Shown here: positions 27,288-36,409 of the stretch, in pieces
How the letters are laid out: each line of letters opens with the position of its first letter
Numbering within the stretch: position 1 is the stretch's first letter
Assembly (NCBI GenBank): GCA_021773355.1
Contig: JAJFKE010000054.1
Span: 46,248 to 110,247 of the forward strand
DNA length: 64,000 nucleotides
Direction of reading: 5' to 3'
DNA from: Gammaproteobacteria bacterium
GTDB taxonomy: Bacteria > Pseudomonadota > Gammaproteobacteria > Pseudomonadales > Pseudohongiellaceae
Made by a program: the position numbers and the translations under genes
Notes under the pieces: generated by a model
What the model was told of the DNA's origin: nothing
Database searches by the model: none
Seen by the model: the letters and a program-made list of their open reading frames with translations, nothing else

Positions 27288-28217
27288 GTGAACACAAAAT
27301 CGGACAGTAGTACTTTTCAGGGACTTATTTTTTCCTTGCAGCAATTTTGGGCTGCGCAAGGCTGTGTCATCATGCAGCCATTAGATATGGAAGTCGGAGC
27401 AGGTACCTTTCATCCCGCCACCTTCTTGCGAGCAATTGGACCTGAGTCGTGGAATACAGCCTATGTGCAGCCCTGTCGAAGGCCTACTGATGGTCGTTAT
27501 GGGGAAAACCCCAACCGACTGCAGCACTACTACCAATTTCAGGTAATTTTGAAACCTTCCCCCAAGAATATTCAGGAACTTTATCTGGATTCGCTGCGTT
27601 CTCTGGGCATTGATATGTTGATTCACGATATTCGGTTTGTGGAAGATAACTGGGAATCACCCACGCTGGGCGCCTGGGGCCTGGGCTGGGAAGTATGGCT
27701 GAATGGCATGGAGGTCACTCAATTTACCTATTTTCAACAAGTGGGTGGACTCGAATGTTATCCCGTCAGCGGCGAGATAACCTACGGTATTGAGAGAATT
27801 GCCATGTATCTACAAGGCGTAGACAGCATCTATGACATAGTCTGGACAGATGGGCCAAACGGCATCGTTACCTATGGCGATGTATTCAAACAGAACGAAG
27901 TTGAGATGTCAGCGTTCAATTTTGAATATGCCGATACCGATGGATTGTTCCGAAACTTCGACGATTGCGAGCGCCAATGTCAGGCCCTTATTGAAAACAA
28001 GTTAGCGCTACCCGCCTATGAGCAAGTGCTAAAGGCATCGCACTATTTTAATTTGCTCGACGCCAGGAATGCAATTTCAGTGACTGAACGGCAAAGATTT
28101 ATTCTTCGCGTGAGAACACTGGCTCGTTCAGTTGCACAGGCCTATTTTGAGAGCCGCAAACAACTAGGCTTTCCATTGGCCAGCGAAAAGCTACGCCAAG
28201 AATTTTTGGAAAAATAG
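27288..28217 (+). CDS. glyQ: Glycyl-tRNA synthetase alpha subunit
   Basis: 309-residue class II synthetase subunit that activates glycine in the alpha2-beta2 enzyme. It opens with a GTG start (VNTKSDSSTFQGLIFSLQQF) and has the family blocks MEVGAGTFHPATFLRAIGPE, AYVQPCRRPTDGRYGENPNR (motif 2 region) and GEITYGIERIAMYLQGV (motif 3 region). It is followed by glyS after 2 bp. The tag gene, which lies beside glyQ in pseudomonads, is absent here. Confidence 0.96.
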   Translation: MNTKSDSSTFQGLIFSLQQFWAAQGCVIMQPLDMEVGAGTFHPATFLRAIGPESWNTAYVQPCRRPTDGRYGENPNRLQHYYQFQVILKPSPKNIQELYLDSLRSLGIDMLIHDIRFVEDNWESPTLGAWGLGWEVWLNGMEVTQFTYFQQVGGLECYPVSGEITYGIERIAMYLQGVDSIYDIVWTDGPNGIVTYGDVFKQNEVEMSAFNFEYADTDGLFRNFDDCERQCQALIENKLALPAYEQVLKASHYFNLLDARNAISVTERQRFILRVRTLARSVAQAYFESRKQLGFPLASEKLRQEFLEK

Positions 28218-28219
28218 TC

Positions 28220-30298
28220 ATGTCGAAACGAGATTTTCTAGTAGAAATTGGCACCGAAGAATTACCTCCAAAAGCACTAAGTACTTTATCGAATTCATTC
28301 CGAGCCGAAGTTTTAGATGGTCTAAACAAGGAAATGCTCGACCATTCTGAAATTAAATATTTCGCAACTCCGCGAAGATTAGCCTTGTTGGTTCCTGATC
28401 TCGACGAAAAACAAGCAGATAAACCCTCTGAAAAGTTTGGTCCCGCTGTAAATGCGGCTTTCGATATAGATGGTAATCCGACCCCTGCTGCTAGCGGTTT
28501 CGCTAAATCCTGCGGCGTCGAAGTATCCCAATTGGCCACGGCGGAAAAAGACGGCATTGTAAAACTTGCATTCTCTTCAACTCAAACCGGTAAAGCGACG
28601 CAGGAATTGTTGCCTTCAATTGTGGAAGCGGCACTGGCGAAATTGCCAATTCCTAAGAAAATGCGCTGGGGTGAATCTAGAGACGAATTTGTCAGACCGG
28701 TGCATTGGATCGTCATGTTATTCGGTGAAGAAATTATCGAAACCAATATCATGGGTGTAGACTCTGGGCGCGCAAGTCGAGGTCATCGGTTTCACTACCC
28801 ACAGAGCATTCAGATCGGCAAGGCTAGCGACTATGAGGCCCTATTGGAAAATCCGGGAAATGTAATTGTCGACTTTTCCAAACGCAAAGAACTGATCAGA
28901 AGCCTAGTCATTGAAGAAGGCCGCAAACTTGATGCCATCACAGTGGTTGACGAGGCCCTGCTCGATGAAGTGACTTCCCTGGTGGAATTTCCAGTAGCAT
29001 TGGCCGGTGAGTTTGAAGAATTATATCTCGAGGTACCTTCGGAAGCGCTGATATTAGCCATGAAGTCGCATCAGAAGTGTTTTTACTTGCTGGATAAAGA
29101 AGAAAGACTACTGCCATATTTTGTAACCGTTAGCAATATTCGAAGCAAAGACCCGGCTCAGGTTATTGAGGGGAATGAAAGAGTAGTTCGCCCCCGTTTA
29201 GCAGACGCAAAATTTTTCTACGATACAGATCGACGGAAGACTCTCGAAAGCAGGCTTGAACAACTTACAAAGGTGGTGTTTCAAGAAAAGCTGGGTACCG
29301 TGTATGATCGCAGCCTACGAGTTGCAAGACTGGCCAAATTCGTTGCCGCCAGCATAGGGGAAAACGAAGATCACAGTGAAAGAGCCGCCCTGCTTTCCAA
29401 GTGCGATTTAGTAAGCAATATGGTCGGGGAATTCGCCGATCTGCAAGGGCTAATGGGTTCTTACTATGCGAGAAATGACGGTGAACCAGAACAGGTATCC
29501 AAAGCCATCAATGAACAATACATGCCCAGGTTTTCCGGCGACTCCTTGCCGACTTCTATCACCGGCAGTATTTTGGCCGTGGCCGACAAACTGGACTCCA
29601 TTGTAGGTCTGTTTGCTATCGGGCAGCCTCCTACCGGTTCCAAGGACCCATTTGCCCTTCGTCGCTCTGCCATTGGCGTACTGCGTATACTGGTAGAAAA
29701 TAAAATCGATCTAGACCTTATGGAATGTATAAGCATCTCTGTGCAAGGTTTCGAGGCGATTGACGTTCAACTGGACACTGCTGAAAACGTATTTGAGTTT
29801 ATGCTGGAACGTTTTCGAAGTTGGTATATCGAAGAAGGTATCTCCAGCAATGTGTTTCAATCAGTGATGGCGCTTAGACCACGTAGACCTTTGGATTTTA
29901 GCAAGCGCATTCAGGCGGTAGCTCACTTTGCCGAGCTGGATCAATCAGCGGCCTTGGCCGCTGCTAACAAACGTGTTTCTAATATGCTCGACAAGGTAAA
30001 TGATACATCTGTGACGGTTGCTATCGATGAGTCTTTGTTTGAAGAAAGCGCCGAGAAGGTTCTTTTTCAAGAACTAAACTCTAAAGAATTAGTCGTGGCC
30101 CCATTATTTTCGTCGGGTAAATATACCGAAGGTTTGGATGAACTTGGACAGCTCAAAGATGCTGTCGATAAGTTTTTTGACGATGTGCTGGTTATGTGCG
30201 AAGACAAAGCTGTACAAAATAATCGATTAGCCCTCCTTCAAAGATTACGCAGTATCTTTCTGCAGGTAGCCGATATTTCCTACTTGTACTCAAGCTGA
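28220..30298 (+). CDS. glyS: Glycyl-tRNA synthetase beta subunit
   Basis: 692-residue tRNA-binding beta subunit of the bacterial tetrameric GlyRS. The characteristic start DFLVEIGTEELPPKAL and the internal MRWGESRDEFVRPVHWIVML, SHQKCFYLLD and DPFALRRSAIGVLRI blocks are present. The C-terminal all-alpha anticodon-binding-like region ends in LFLQVADISYLY. Length is normal. It is coupled to glyQ. Confidence 0.96.
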   Translation: MSKRDFLVEIGTEELPPKALSTLSNSFRAEVLDGLNKEMLDHSEIKYFATPRRLALLVPDLDEKQADKPSEKFGPAVNAAFDIDGNPTPAASGFAKSCGVEVSQLATAEKDGIVKLAFSSTQTGKATQELLPSIVEAALAKLPIPKKMRWGESRDEFVRPVHWIVMLFGEEIIETNIMGVDSGRASRGHRFHYPQSIQIGKASDYEALLENPGNVIVDFSKRKELIRSLVIEEGRKLDAITVVDEALLDEVTSLVEFPVALAGEFEELYLEVPSEALILAMKSHQKCFYLLDKEERLLPYFVTVSNIRSKDPAQVIEGNERVVRPRLADAKFFYDTDRRKTLESRLEQLTKVVFQEKLGTVYDRSLRVARLAKFVAASIGENEDHSERAALLSKCDLVSNMVGEFADLQGLMGSYYARNDGEPEQVSKAINEQYMPRFSGDSLPTSITGSILAVADKLDSIVGLFAIGQPPTGSKDPFALRRSAIGVLRILVENKIDLDLMECISISVQGFEAIDVQLDTAENVFEFMLERFRSWYIEEGISSNVFQSVMALRPRRPLDFSKRIQAVAHFAELDQSAALAAANKRVSNMLDKVNDTSVTVAIDESLFEESAEKVLFQELNSKELVVAPLFSSGKYTEGLDELGQLKDAVDKFFDDVLVMCEDKAVQNNRLALLQRLRSIFLQVADISYLYSS

Positions 30299-30323
30299 CC
30301 CAAACTCCTTAGAGCGAGTAATC

Positions 30324-30878
30324 ATGAAGATTGTTGTGCTGGATAGGGATGGAGTTATCAATCAGGACTCGGACGACTATATTAAGTCGGCGGATGAGTT
30401 AATCCCCATTCCAGGGAGTATCGAGGCCATTGCACGATTAAGCCGAGCTGGCTTTACGGTTGCGGTCGCCACCAATCAGTCCGGACTCGCACGCAAGCTT
30501 TTTGATGAGCAGGCACTCTCAGATATGCACCATAAATTATGTTCTATGGTGCAAGATGCCGGTGGCTTGATAAACTGCATTTTCTATTGTCCCCATCTCC
30601 CGGATGATCACTGTCAGTGCAGGAAACCAAAAACAGGCTTATTGGAGAAGATCGAGAAAGAGTTAAAATCTACATTGGCGGGGTCTTTCTTTGTCGGGGA
30701 CAGCCTTAAGGATATTGAATCTGCTCTAGCATTCCGATGTAAGCCTATTCTCGTTCGGACGGGTAAAGGGCACGGAACTGAAAATGAGATCCTGTTGGAT
30801 AAAACCTTGAGCATTCCCATTTTCGATGACTTGGCTAATGCTGTTACCCAAATATTGGCCTGGCAAGATGCTGAATAG
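30324..30878 (+). CDS. gmhB: D-glycero-D-manno-heptose 1,7-bisphosphate 7-phosphatase
   Basis: 184-residue HAD phosphatase in the synthesis of ADP-heptose for LPS core. The nucleophile motif is LDRDGVINQDS (HAD motif I), VATNQSGLA is motif II, and FFVGDSLKDIESA is motif IV. The zinc-site loop CPHLPDDHCQCRKP, typical of GmhB and histidinol phosphatase relatives, is complete. The 3' end overlaps the start of the acyltransferase gene by 11 bp. Confidence 0.93.
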   Translation: MKIVVLDRDGVINQDSDDYIKSADELIPIPGSIEAIARLSRAGFTVAVATNQSGLARKLFDEQALSDMHHKLCSMVQDAGGLINCIFYCPHLPDDHCQCRKPKTGLLEKIEKELKSTLAGSFFVGDSLKDIESALAFRCKPILVRTGKGHGTENEILLDKTLSIPIFDDLANAVTQILAWQDAE

Positions 30879-31590
30879 ATTATTCCTCGGGGCCAGATCG
30901 GCACTTTTCTACCTGGGCTATTATGTTGTCACAATTATTCTGTCTGCTTTCTTTATACTGTTATTTCCGTTTCTTCCTGCGAAAGGAAGGCATGTTTTCG
31001 CCAGTATTTGGTGTGGATTTATTCTTGGTTGGCTACGATTATGCTGCGGTGTCAGGTACGAAATTATTGGTATGGAGAATTTACCCGAGGCGCCAACTGT
31101 CATCCTTGCCAACCATCAAAGTAGTTGGGAAACCATTCTGTTTTATAAACTAATATTTCCGGTCTCACCCATACTCAAAAAGGAATTAATGGACATACCC
31201 TTTTGGGGTTGGTCTATGCGCTTACTCAAACCTATCGCCATTGACAGAAGTAAGCCTAGAGAGGCAGGACGCTCGCTGCTAACGCAGGGTGTTGATCGAA
31301 TTAAGACGGGTAATACGGTTATCGTTTTCCCGGAGGGAAGTCGTTCGAAGTTTGGTACGGTAAAACGATTTTCCCGCGGAGGAGCTAAGCTGGCACTTGC
31401 CGCTAAAACCGATGTCGTGCCAATAGCACATAATGCCGGCTATTGCTGGCCCGCTCGAGAATTTATTAAGCGACCTGGCCTAATAACAGTAGTTATTGGA
31501 GAAAAAGTGGTGTCCGCCGATCGTGATGCAACCGAACTTACCTCTGTTGTAGAAAGTTGGATCCGCGAAACCGTCGCTGAATTGGGTTAA
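30868..31590 (+). CDS. 1-acylglycerol-3-phosphate acyltransferase (PlsC family)
   Basis: About 240 residues, starting at the ATG within the end of gmhB (MLNRLFLGARSALFYLGYY). An N-terminal membrane segment is followed by the acyltransferase domain with NHQSSWET (HX4E-type variant of the catalytic motif) near residue 75 and the FPEGSRS substrate motif near 145. The family makes phosphatidic acid from lysophosphatidic acid. The open frame has 14 more upstream codons, but they lie in gmhB and do not resemble the family. The same gene follows gmhB in pseudomonads. Confidence 0.9.
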   Translation: MLNRLFLGARSALFYLGYYVVTIILSAFFILLFPFLPAKGRHVFASIWCGFILGWLRLCCGVRYEIIGMENLPEAPTVILANHQSSWETILFYKLIFPVSPILKKELMDIPFWGWSMRLLKPIAIDRSKPREAGRSLLTQGVDRIKTGNTVIVFPEGSRSKFGTVKRFSRGGAKLALAAKTDVVPIAHNAGYCWPAREFIKRPGLITVVIGEKVVSADRDATELTSVVESWIRETVAELG

Positions 31591-31624
31591 TCCATTCTGG
31601 AATCGAATCTACTGTGGCACTGTG

Positions 31625-34054
31625 CTATATGTCTAGATTTTCCGCTGCCAAGGCATTTTCTTCAATGAATTCTCGGCGCGGGTCCACTTGATCGCCCATT
31701 AAGGTATTAAAGAGTTGATCTGCACCAATGGCATCTTCGATGGTGACCTGTAACATTCGTCTTGTTTCGGGATTCATGGTCGTATCCCAAAGCTGATCCG
31801 GATTCATTTCACCAAGGCCCTTATAACGTTGTAGATAATGTCCTTTCATCGCGTCATTTGTTAGCCATTCCATAGCTTCAGCAAAAGATCTAATTTCCGC
31901 AGTTTTTTCACCACGCTTAACAAAAGCAGTCTCTTCAATAAGACCGTCCAGGGTTTCACCCAATTCGGTAATTGCTCGGTATTCTCCAGAGTGAAAGAAG
32001 TCTCTACTGAAACCATAGATTTTTTCCAGGCCATGTAAGTTCAATTTGGCCTCTGGAAGGAAAAGCTGTCTCTCCTCATCTTTAAAGGTCTGCAGCGTGT
32101 AGTTAGTACTTACACCTGGATGCATTTCAGCAAACTTCGTGCTCAATTCCTGTAGCCAATCTTTGACTTTCTGCTCTGACTTAAGATCTTCTTCGGCCAG
32201 AGTACGAGTAAAAATCATCGCCTCCAGAATTTCTGTTGGATACAGTCTGGCCAGACGACTGATGATTGCATAGCTGTTGTTGTACTTTTTGACCAACGAC
32301 TCCAGAGCATCTTCGGTAATACCTGGGGCGTCGGCGTTCACATGCAGACTTGCACCTTCGAGCGCGATTTGAGTTTGATATTCTGCGAGCTCAAGATCGT
32401 CTTTCAGGTACTGCTCTTGCTTACCTTTACGAATTTTATAAAGCGGTGGCTGGGCGATAAAAATATGCCCCCTCTCTACTAGTTCACGCATCTGTCGGAA
32501 GAAGAAAGTTAAAAGTAAGGTTCGGATATGCGAGCCATCCACATCTGCATCCGTCATGATAATTATGCTGTGATAGCGCAAGTTTTCAGGCGCGAATTCT
32601 TCATTTCCAATTCCGCAGCCCAATGCCTTGATCATTGTTCCGATTTCCACAGAACTAAGCATTTTGTCAAAGCGCGCTTTTTCTACATTCAGAATCTTGC
32701 CTTTTAGCGGTAAAATCGCCTGGTTTTTACGGTTTCTGCCTTGTTTGGCGGATCCACCGGCCGAGTCACCCTCCACGATATATATTTCGGAAAGTGCGGG
32801 GTCTTTCTCCTGACAGTCGGCCAACTTACCGGGAAGACCTGCTACATCTAGTGCGCCTTTGCGACGAGTCATTTCTCGTGCCTTGCGAGCTGCTTCTCTG
32901 GCTCGGGCAGCGTCTAACATCTTGCCGACAATAAGCTTGGCGTCTTGAGGGTTTTCCAATAAGTAGTCGTTAAAATGTGAGGCCATTTCCTGCTCGACCA
33001 CTGCTTTCACTTCTGAGGAAACTAGTTTGTCCTTGGTTTGCGAGGAAAATTTCGGATCCGGCACCTTCACAGAGATGATAGCAGTAAGGCCTTCCCGGGC
33101 ATCATCACCTGATGTGACAACTTCCTTGCCTTTTTTATTTGCCAACTCCTTGTCAATGTAGCCTTTCAATACTCTAGTTAGTGCTCCACGGAAACCGGCA
33201 AGATGAGTGCCACCGTCTCGCTGAGGTATATTGTTGGTATAGGGAAATATATTCTCCTGGTAGGAGTCATTCCATTGCAAAGCTATCTCTACGGTAATAC
33301 CATCTTCAACTCGCTCAGAATTGAAGTAGAAGGCCTTATTCACCACCGCTTTGTTCTTGTTCAAATAGTCGACGAATGCTTTGAGCCCACCTTCATACTT
33401 AAATAAATCTTCTTTGCCTGAGCGCTCATCAGTAAGCCTGATCGCTACTCCAGCGTTAAGAAATGCTAACTCCCGTAACTTTTTAGCCAAAATGTCGTAG
33501 TGAAATTCAACATTGGTGAAAGTATCTGTGGAGGGCTTAAAGTGACATTCAGTACCTGAGGCGGTGGTTTCTCCAACTACGGCCAACGGTGCTATAGGTA
33601 CGCCATGTGCATAGTCTTGTTCATGCACCTTTCCATCGCGACGGATTGTTAACTTCAGTTCTTCGGACAGAGCATTTACTACAGAAACACCTACACCGTG
33701 AAGCCCTCCGGAAACCTTGTAGCTGTTGTCATCAAATTTGCCCCCGGCATGAAGAACCGTCATGATGACCTCGGCTGCAGAAACCCCTTCTTTGTGCATC
33801 TCTGTTGGAATTCCGCGCCCATTATCAGATACAGTAATTGTCTCACCGATGTGAATGGTTACTCTCACTTCATCACAATGGCCCGCGAGCGCTTCATCTA
33901 TCGAATTATCAACCAACTCAAACACCATATGATGCAAGCCCGTGCCATCATCAGTATCACCGATATACATTCCTGGCCTTTTTCTCACAGCGTCCAAGCC
34001 TTTCAGGACCTTGATACTGTCGGAATTGTATTCAGTTTTCGACTGTTCGCTCAT
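31625..34054 (-). CDS. gyrB: DNA gyrase subunit B
   Basis: 809-residue ATPase subunit of gyrase, which introduces negative supercoils. The GHKL ATPase domain shows the DNGRGIP and GLHGVGVSVVNALS motifs. The TOPRIM domain has IVEGDSAGGSAKQGR and MTDADVDGSHIRTLLL. The C-terminal QRYKGLGEMNPDQLW block that contacts GyrA is present. It is the last gene of the leftward dnaA-dnaN-recF-gyrB operon. The intervening region (about 560-730) has the extra insert typical of gammaproteobacterial GyrB. Confidence 0.98.
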   Translation of the reverse strand: MSEQSKTEYNSDSIKVLKGLDAVRKRPGMYIGDTDDGTGLHHMVFELVDNSIDEALAGHCDEVRVTIHIGETITVSDNGRGIPTEMHKEGVSAAEVIMTVLHAGGKFDDNSYKVSGGLHGVGVSVVNALSEELKLTIRRDGKVHEQDYAHGVPIAPLAVVGETTASGTECHFKPSTDTFTNVEFHYDILAKKLRELAFLNAGVAIRLTDERSGKEDLFKYEGGLKAFVDYLNKNKAVVNKAFYFNSERVEDGITVEIALQWNDSYQENIFPYTNNIPQRDGGTHLAGFRGALTRVLKGYIDKELANKKGKEVVTSGDDAREGLTAIISVKVPDPKFSSQTKDKLVSSEVKAVVEQEMASHFNDYLLENPQDAKLIVGKMLDAARAREAARKAREMTRRKGALDVAGLPGKLADCQEKDPALSEIYIVEGDSAGGSAKQGRNRKNQAILPLKGKILNVEKARFDKMLSSVEIGTMIKALGCGIGNEEFAPENLRYHSIIIMTDADVDGSHIRTLLLTFFFRQMRELVERGHIFIAQPPLYKIRKGKQEQYLKDDLELAEYQTQIALEGASLHVNADAPGITEDALESLVKKYNNSYAIISRLARLYPTEILEAMIFTRTLAEEDLKSEQKVKDWLQELSTKFAEMHPGVSTNYTLQTFKDEERQLFLPEAKLNLHGLEKIYGFSRDFFHSGEYRAITELGETLDGLIEETAFVKRGEKTAEIRSFAEAMEWLTNDAMKGHYLQRYKGLGEMNPDQLWDTTMNPETRRMLQVTIEDAIGADQLFNTLMGDQVDPRREFIEENALAAENLDI

Positions 34055-34129
34055 GCATTTACTCCAGGTCTTTGGTTAGCAGCTACTATCGCCTACCATC
34101 CCCTTAATATCGGATAATTTGACCAAAAA

Positions 34130-35212
34130 TCAAACCGTTATTGTACCACGTTCCACGTGGAACGTGGTCACATTAGGCGAGTTGGATAGGCAGTCCAGGA
34201 TAGCTGGAAGCTCTACGCAACTTACAAAAATCTGCCCGCCTAATTCCGCCAACTGACGAAATACCGCCGCGCGGTTTTCTCGATCTAGTTCAGCTGGAAG
34301 ATCGTCTACTAGGAAAATACAATTGCGATGCAATGCCTGGCTAAGTAATACCCCCTGAGCAATCTTCATGGCGCTAACCAAGATTTTCTGCTGACCTCTG
34401 GATAGTATTTCGACTGCCTTGTTGCGGCGTATTCCAAAAGTAAGATCGGCCCGATGAGGGCCATTTTGGGTGGCCCCATAACGAGCATCAATTTCCCGGT
34501 TTTCTCTAAGCACCTCTTCAATGTCCTTGTCTTCGTCCCAGCCCCGCTCGTAACCGATTTCCAACAGTTCGGCATCGGCTCCATCCATACTTCGATAGAC
34601 ATCTATGAACAAAGGCAAGAACAATTTGAAATAATTGTTTCTAGCGGCATCTACCTCATTGGCAGACTGACAAAGTTCGGAGTCCCAGGCGGCAATTTGG
34701 GAAAAATCAGGATTACGATTCTTAAGCAATAAATTTCTATTAGCTATAGATTTCTTGGTACGCCTCCAATTTGCGACAAAGCTTTGTTCCACGTGAAACA
34801 CTCCCCAATCCAAAAACTGTCTTCTGGATTTCGGGCCGCCTTCCAATAAGAGAAATGAATTGGCATCGAGTATTTGGACCGGCAGCTCTCTAGCAACGTT
34901 TTCCCAATTACGTTGCTTTTCGGAACGGTACTTCAACTGATGGTTTTGTCGACGAGATTTACTTAAACCTATTTGGTTGCCATCTCCCAGCTCCGCGAAA
35001 ATAACCGCTTCCTCATTCTCGCTGTTAATTAGCGGATCTAGCTTCGCTGTTCGGAACGACCGGCCGCTTGCCAACAAATGGATGGACTCCAAAACGCTAG
35101 TTTTGCCAGATCCATTCTCACCATAGAGAATATTGATAGCGGCGGACGGCTCAATATCTAGTTGGAGGATATTTCGGACAGCGGAAATATTGAGCCTTCG
35201 GATAATACTCAT
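34130..35212 (-). CDS. recF: DNA repair protein RecF
   Basis: 360-residue SMC-like ATPase that helps load RecA at gaps. Walker A is GENGSGKTSVLE (about 31-42), the signature region LSRGQQKIL, and Walker B LVDDLPAELD. The gene contains two parS-like palindromes (34149-34164 and 34785-34800). The first forms nearly the last coding residues (FHVERGT). Position between dnaN and gyrB is canonical. Confidence 0.96.
   Translation of the reverse strand: MSIIRRLNISAVRNILQLDIEPSAAINILYGENGSGKTSVLESIHLLASGRSFRTAKLDPLINSENEEAVIFAELGDGNQIGLSKSRRQNHQLKYRSEKQRNWENVARELPVQILDANSFLLLEGGPKSRRQFLDWGVFHVEQSFVANWRRTKKSIANRNLLLKNRNPDFSQIAAWDSELCQSANEVDAARNNYFKLFLPLFIDVYRSMDGADAELLEIGYERGWDEDKDIEEVLRENREIDARYGATQNGPHRADLTFGIRRNKAVEILSRGQQKILVSAMKIAQGVLLSQALHRNCIFLVDDLPAELDRENRAAVFRQLAELGGQIFVSCVELPAILDCLSNSPNVTTFHVERGTITV
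34149..34164. promoter_or_regulatory. parS centromere site 1 (in recF 3' end)
   Basis: The perfect 16-bp palindrome CGTTCCACGTGGAACG contains the GTTCCACGTGGAAC core used by ParB in Pseudomonas. It lies about 3.9 kb from oriC, and parAB is in the same window. Confidence 0.88.
34785..34800. promoter_or_regulatory. parS centromere site 2 (within recF)
   Basis: TGTTCCACGTGAAACA differs at one base from the general bacterial parS consensus TGTTTCACGTGAAACA and at one from the Pseudomonas version. It is 620 bp from site 1. Confidence 0.88.
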
Positions 35213-35256
35213 AAAAGAATGGCCCGCGGCAACGTCTGAAAATTAATAAAGAAAGA

Positions 35257-36360
35257 CTATAGACGCATAGGCATTACGACATAAAGCGCATCGCTGCCTT
35301 CTTCTGCTTCTAATAATGCGCTGCTATTTGGGTCAGATAATGTAATGCGAGTATTCTGACTGCTCAAAGTAGAAAGGACGTCAATCAGATAGCTCACATT
35401 AAAACCAATTTCCAATGAGTCTCCCTCGTAATCAACGGAAACTATTTCCTCGGCTTCTTCCTGCTCAGGATTGTTAGCAAGAATCTTAAGTTCGCCATTT
35501 GACAACAAGACTCGAACTCCGCGGTATTTCTCATTGGAGAGAATGGAAGCTCGGGAGAACGCCTGGCGCAACTCCTGACAATTGCCAATTAATACCTTGT
35601 TGCCGCCTTTAGGCAGAACGCGGTTGTAGTCAGGAAATTTTCCATCCACTAGTTTGGAGGTAAAGGTGAAAGCAGGAACGCTGGCTCGAATATGGTTCTG
35701 ACCAAAAGTTAGGGAAATCTCTCCGTCGGCATCTGTTAGCAATCGGCTTAGCTCCATGATCCCTTTCCTTGGCAAAATTAACTGCTGTGCTTCAGAAATT
35801 GGATTACTCATGTCCAGGGTCTCCATCGCCAGTCTGTGCCCATCAGTCGCAACTACTCTCAAATAGTCGGCGGCTACTTCAAATAACATGCCGTTTAAGT
35901 AATAGCGTACATCCTGTTGAGCCATGGCGAAACTGGTGCTATCCAGCAATTCTCGAAGTTTGCTCTGGGCCATACTAATTGAAAAAGTATCCGGCTCCTC
36001 GTCGACACCAGGAAACTCCGATGCTGGCAAGGTAGTGAGCGTAAACCTACTACGACCAGACTTTATTGTTAGCTTGCTTTCTACTAAAGAAAACTCAAGC
36101 AAGGCATCGTCGGATAATGACTTGCAAATATCCAAGAGTTTGCGGGCCGGGACTGTAATGTCGCCAGGCTTGTGTGCCTGATCGACAGTGACACGACCTA
36201 CCAATTCCACCTCAAGATCGGTCCCTGTCAGTGATAGCTCACTGTCATCCAATACCAGCAATACATTAGAGAGAACGGGCAAGGTCTGTCTTCTTTCTAC
36301 TACACCACTAACTAGCTGCAGAGGCTTTAATAGTGCTTCTCGCGAAATCACAAAATGCAT
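35257..36360 (-). CDS. dnaN: DNA polymerase III beta sliding clamp
   Basis: 367-residue processivity clamp that forms a dimeric ring of three similar domains per monomer. The start MHFVISREALLKPLQLVSGV, the central MLFEV...RVVATDGHRLAM block and the C-terminal YVVMPMRL end are all diagnostic. Operon position is between dnaA (49 bp upstream) and recF (44 bp downstream). Confidence 0.98.
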   Translation of the reverse strand: MHFVISREALLKPLQLVSGVVERRQTLPVLSNVLLVLDDSELSLTGTDLEVELVGRVTVDQAHKPGDITVPARKLLDICKSLSDDALLEFSLVESKLTIKSGRSRFTLTTLPASEFPGVDEEPDTFSISMAQSKLRELLDSTSFAMAQQDVRYYLNGMLFEVAADYLRVVATDGHRLAMETLDMSNPISEAQQLILPRKGIMELSRLLTDADGEISLTFGQNHIRASVPAFTFTSKLVDGKFPDYNRVLPKGGNKVLIGNCQELRQAFSRASILSNEKYRGVRVLLSNGELKILANNPEQEEAEEIVSVDYEGDSLEIGFNVSYLIDVLSTLSSQNTRITLSDPNSSALLEAEEGSDALYVVMPMRL

Positions 36361-36409
36361 TTCTTTGCTTTTCCTTATTTTCTGAACTTAGATATTCGCT
36401 AAAAGGCAC

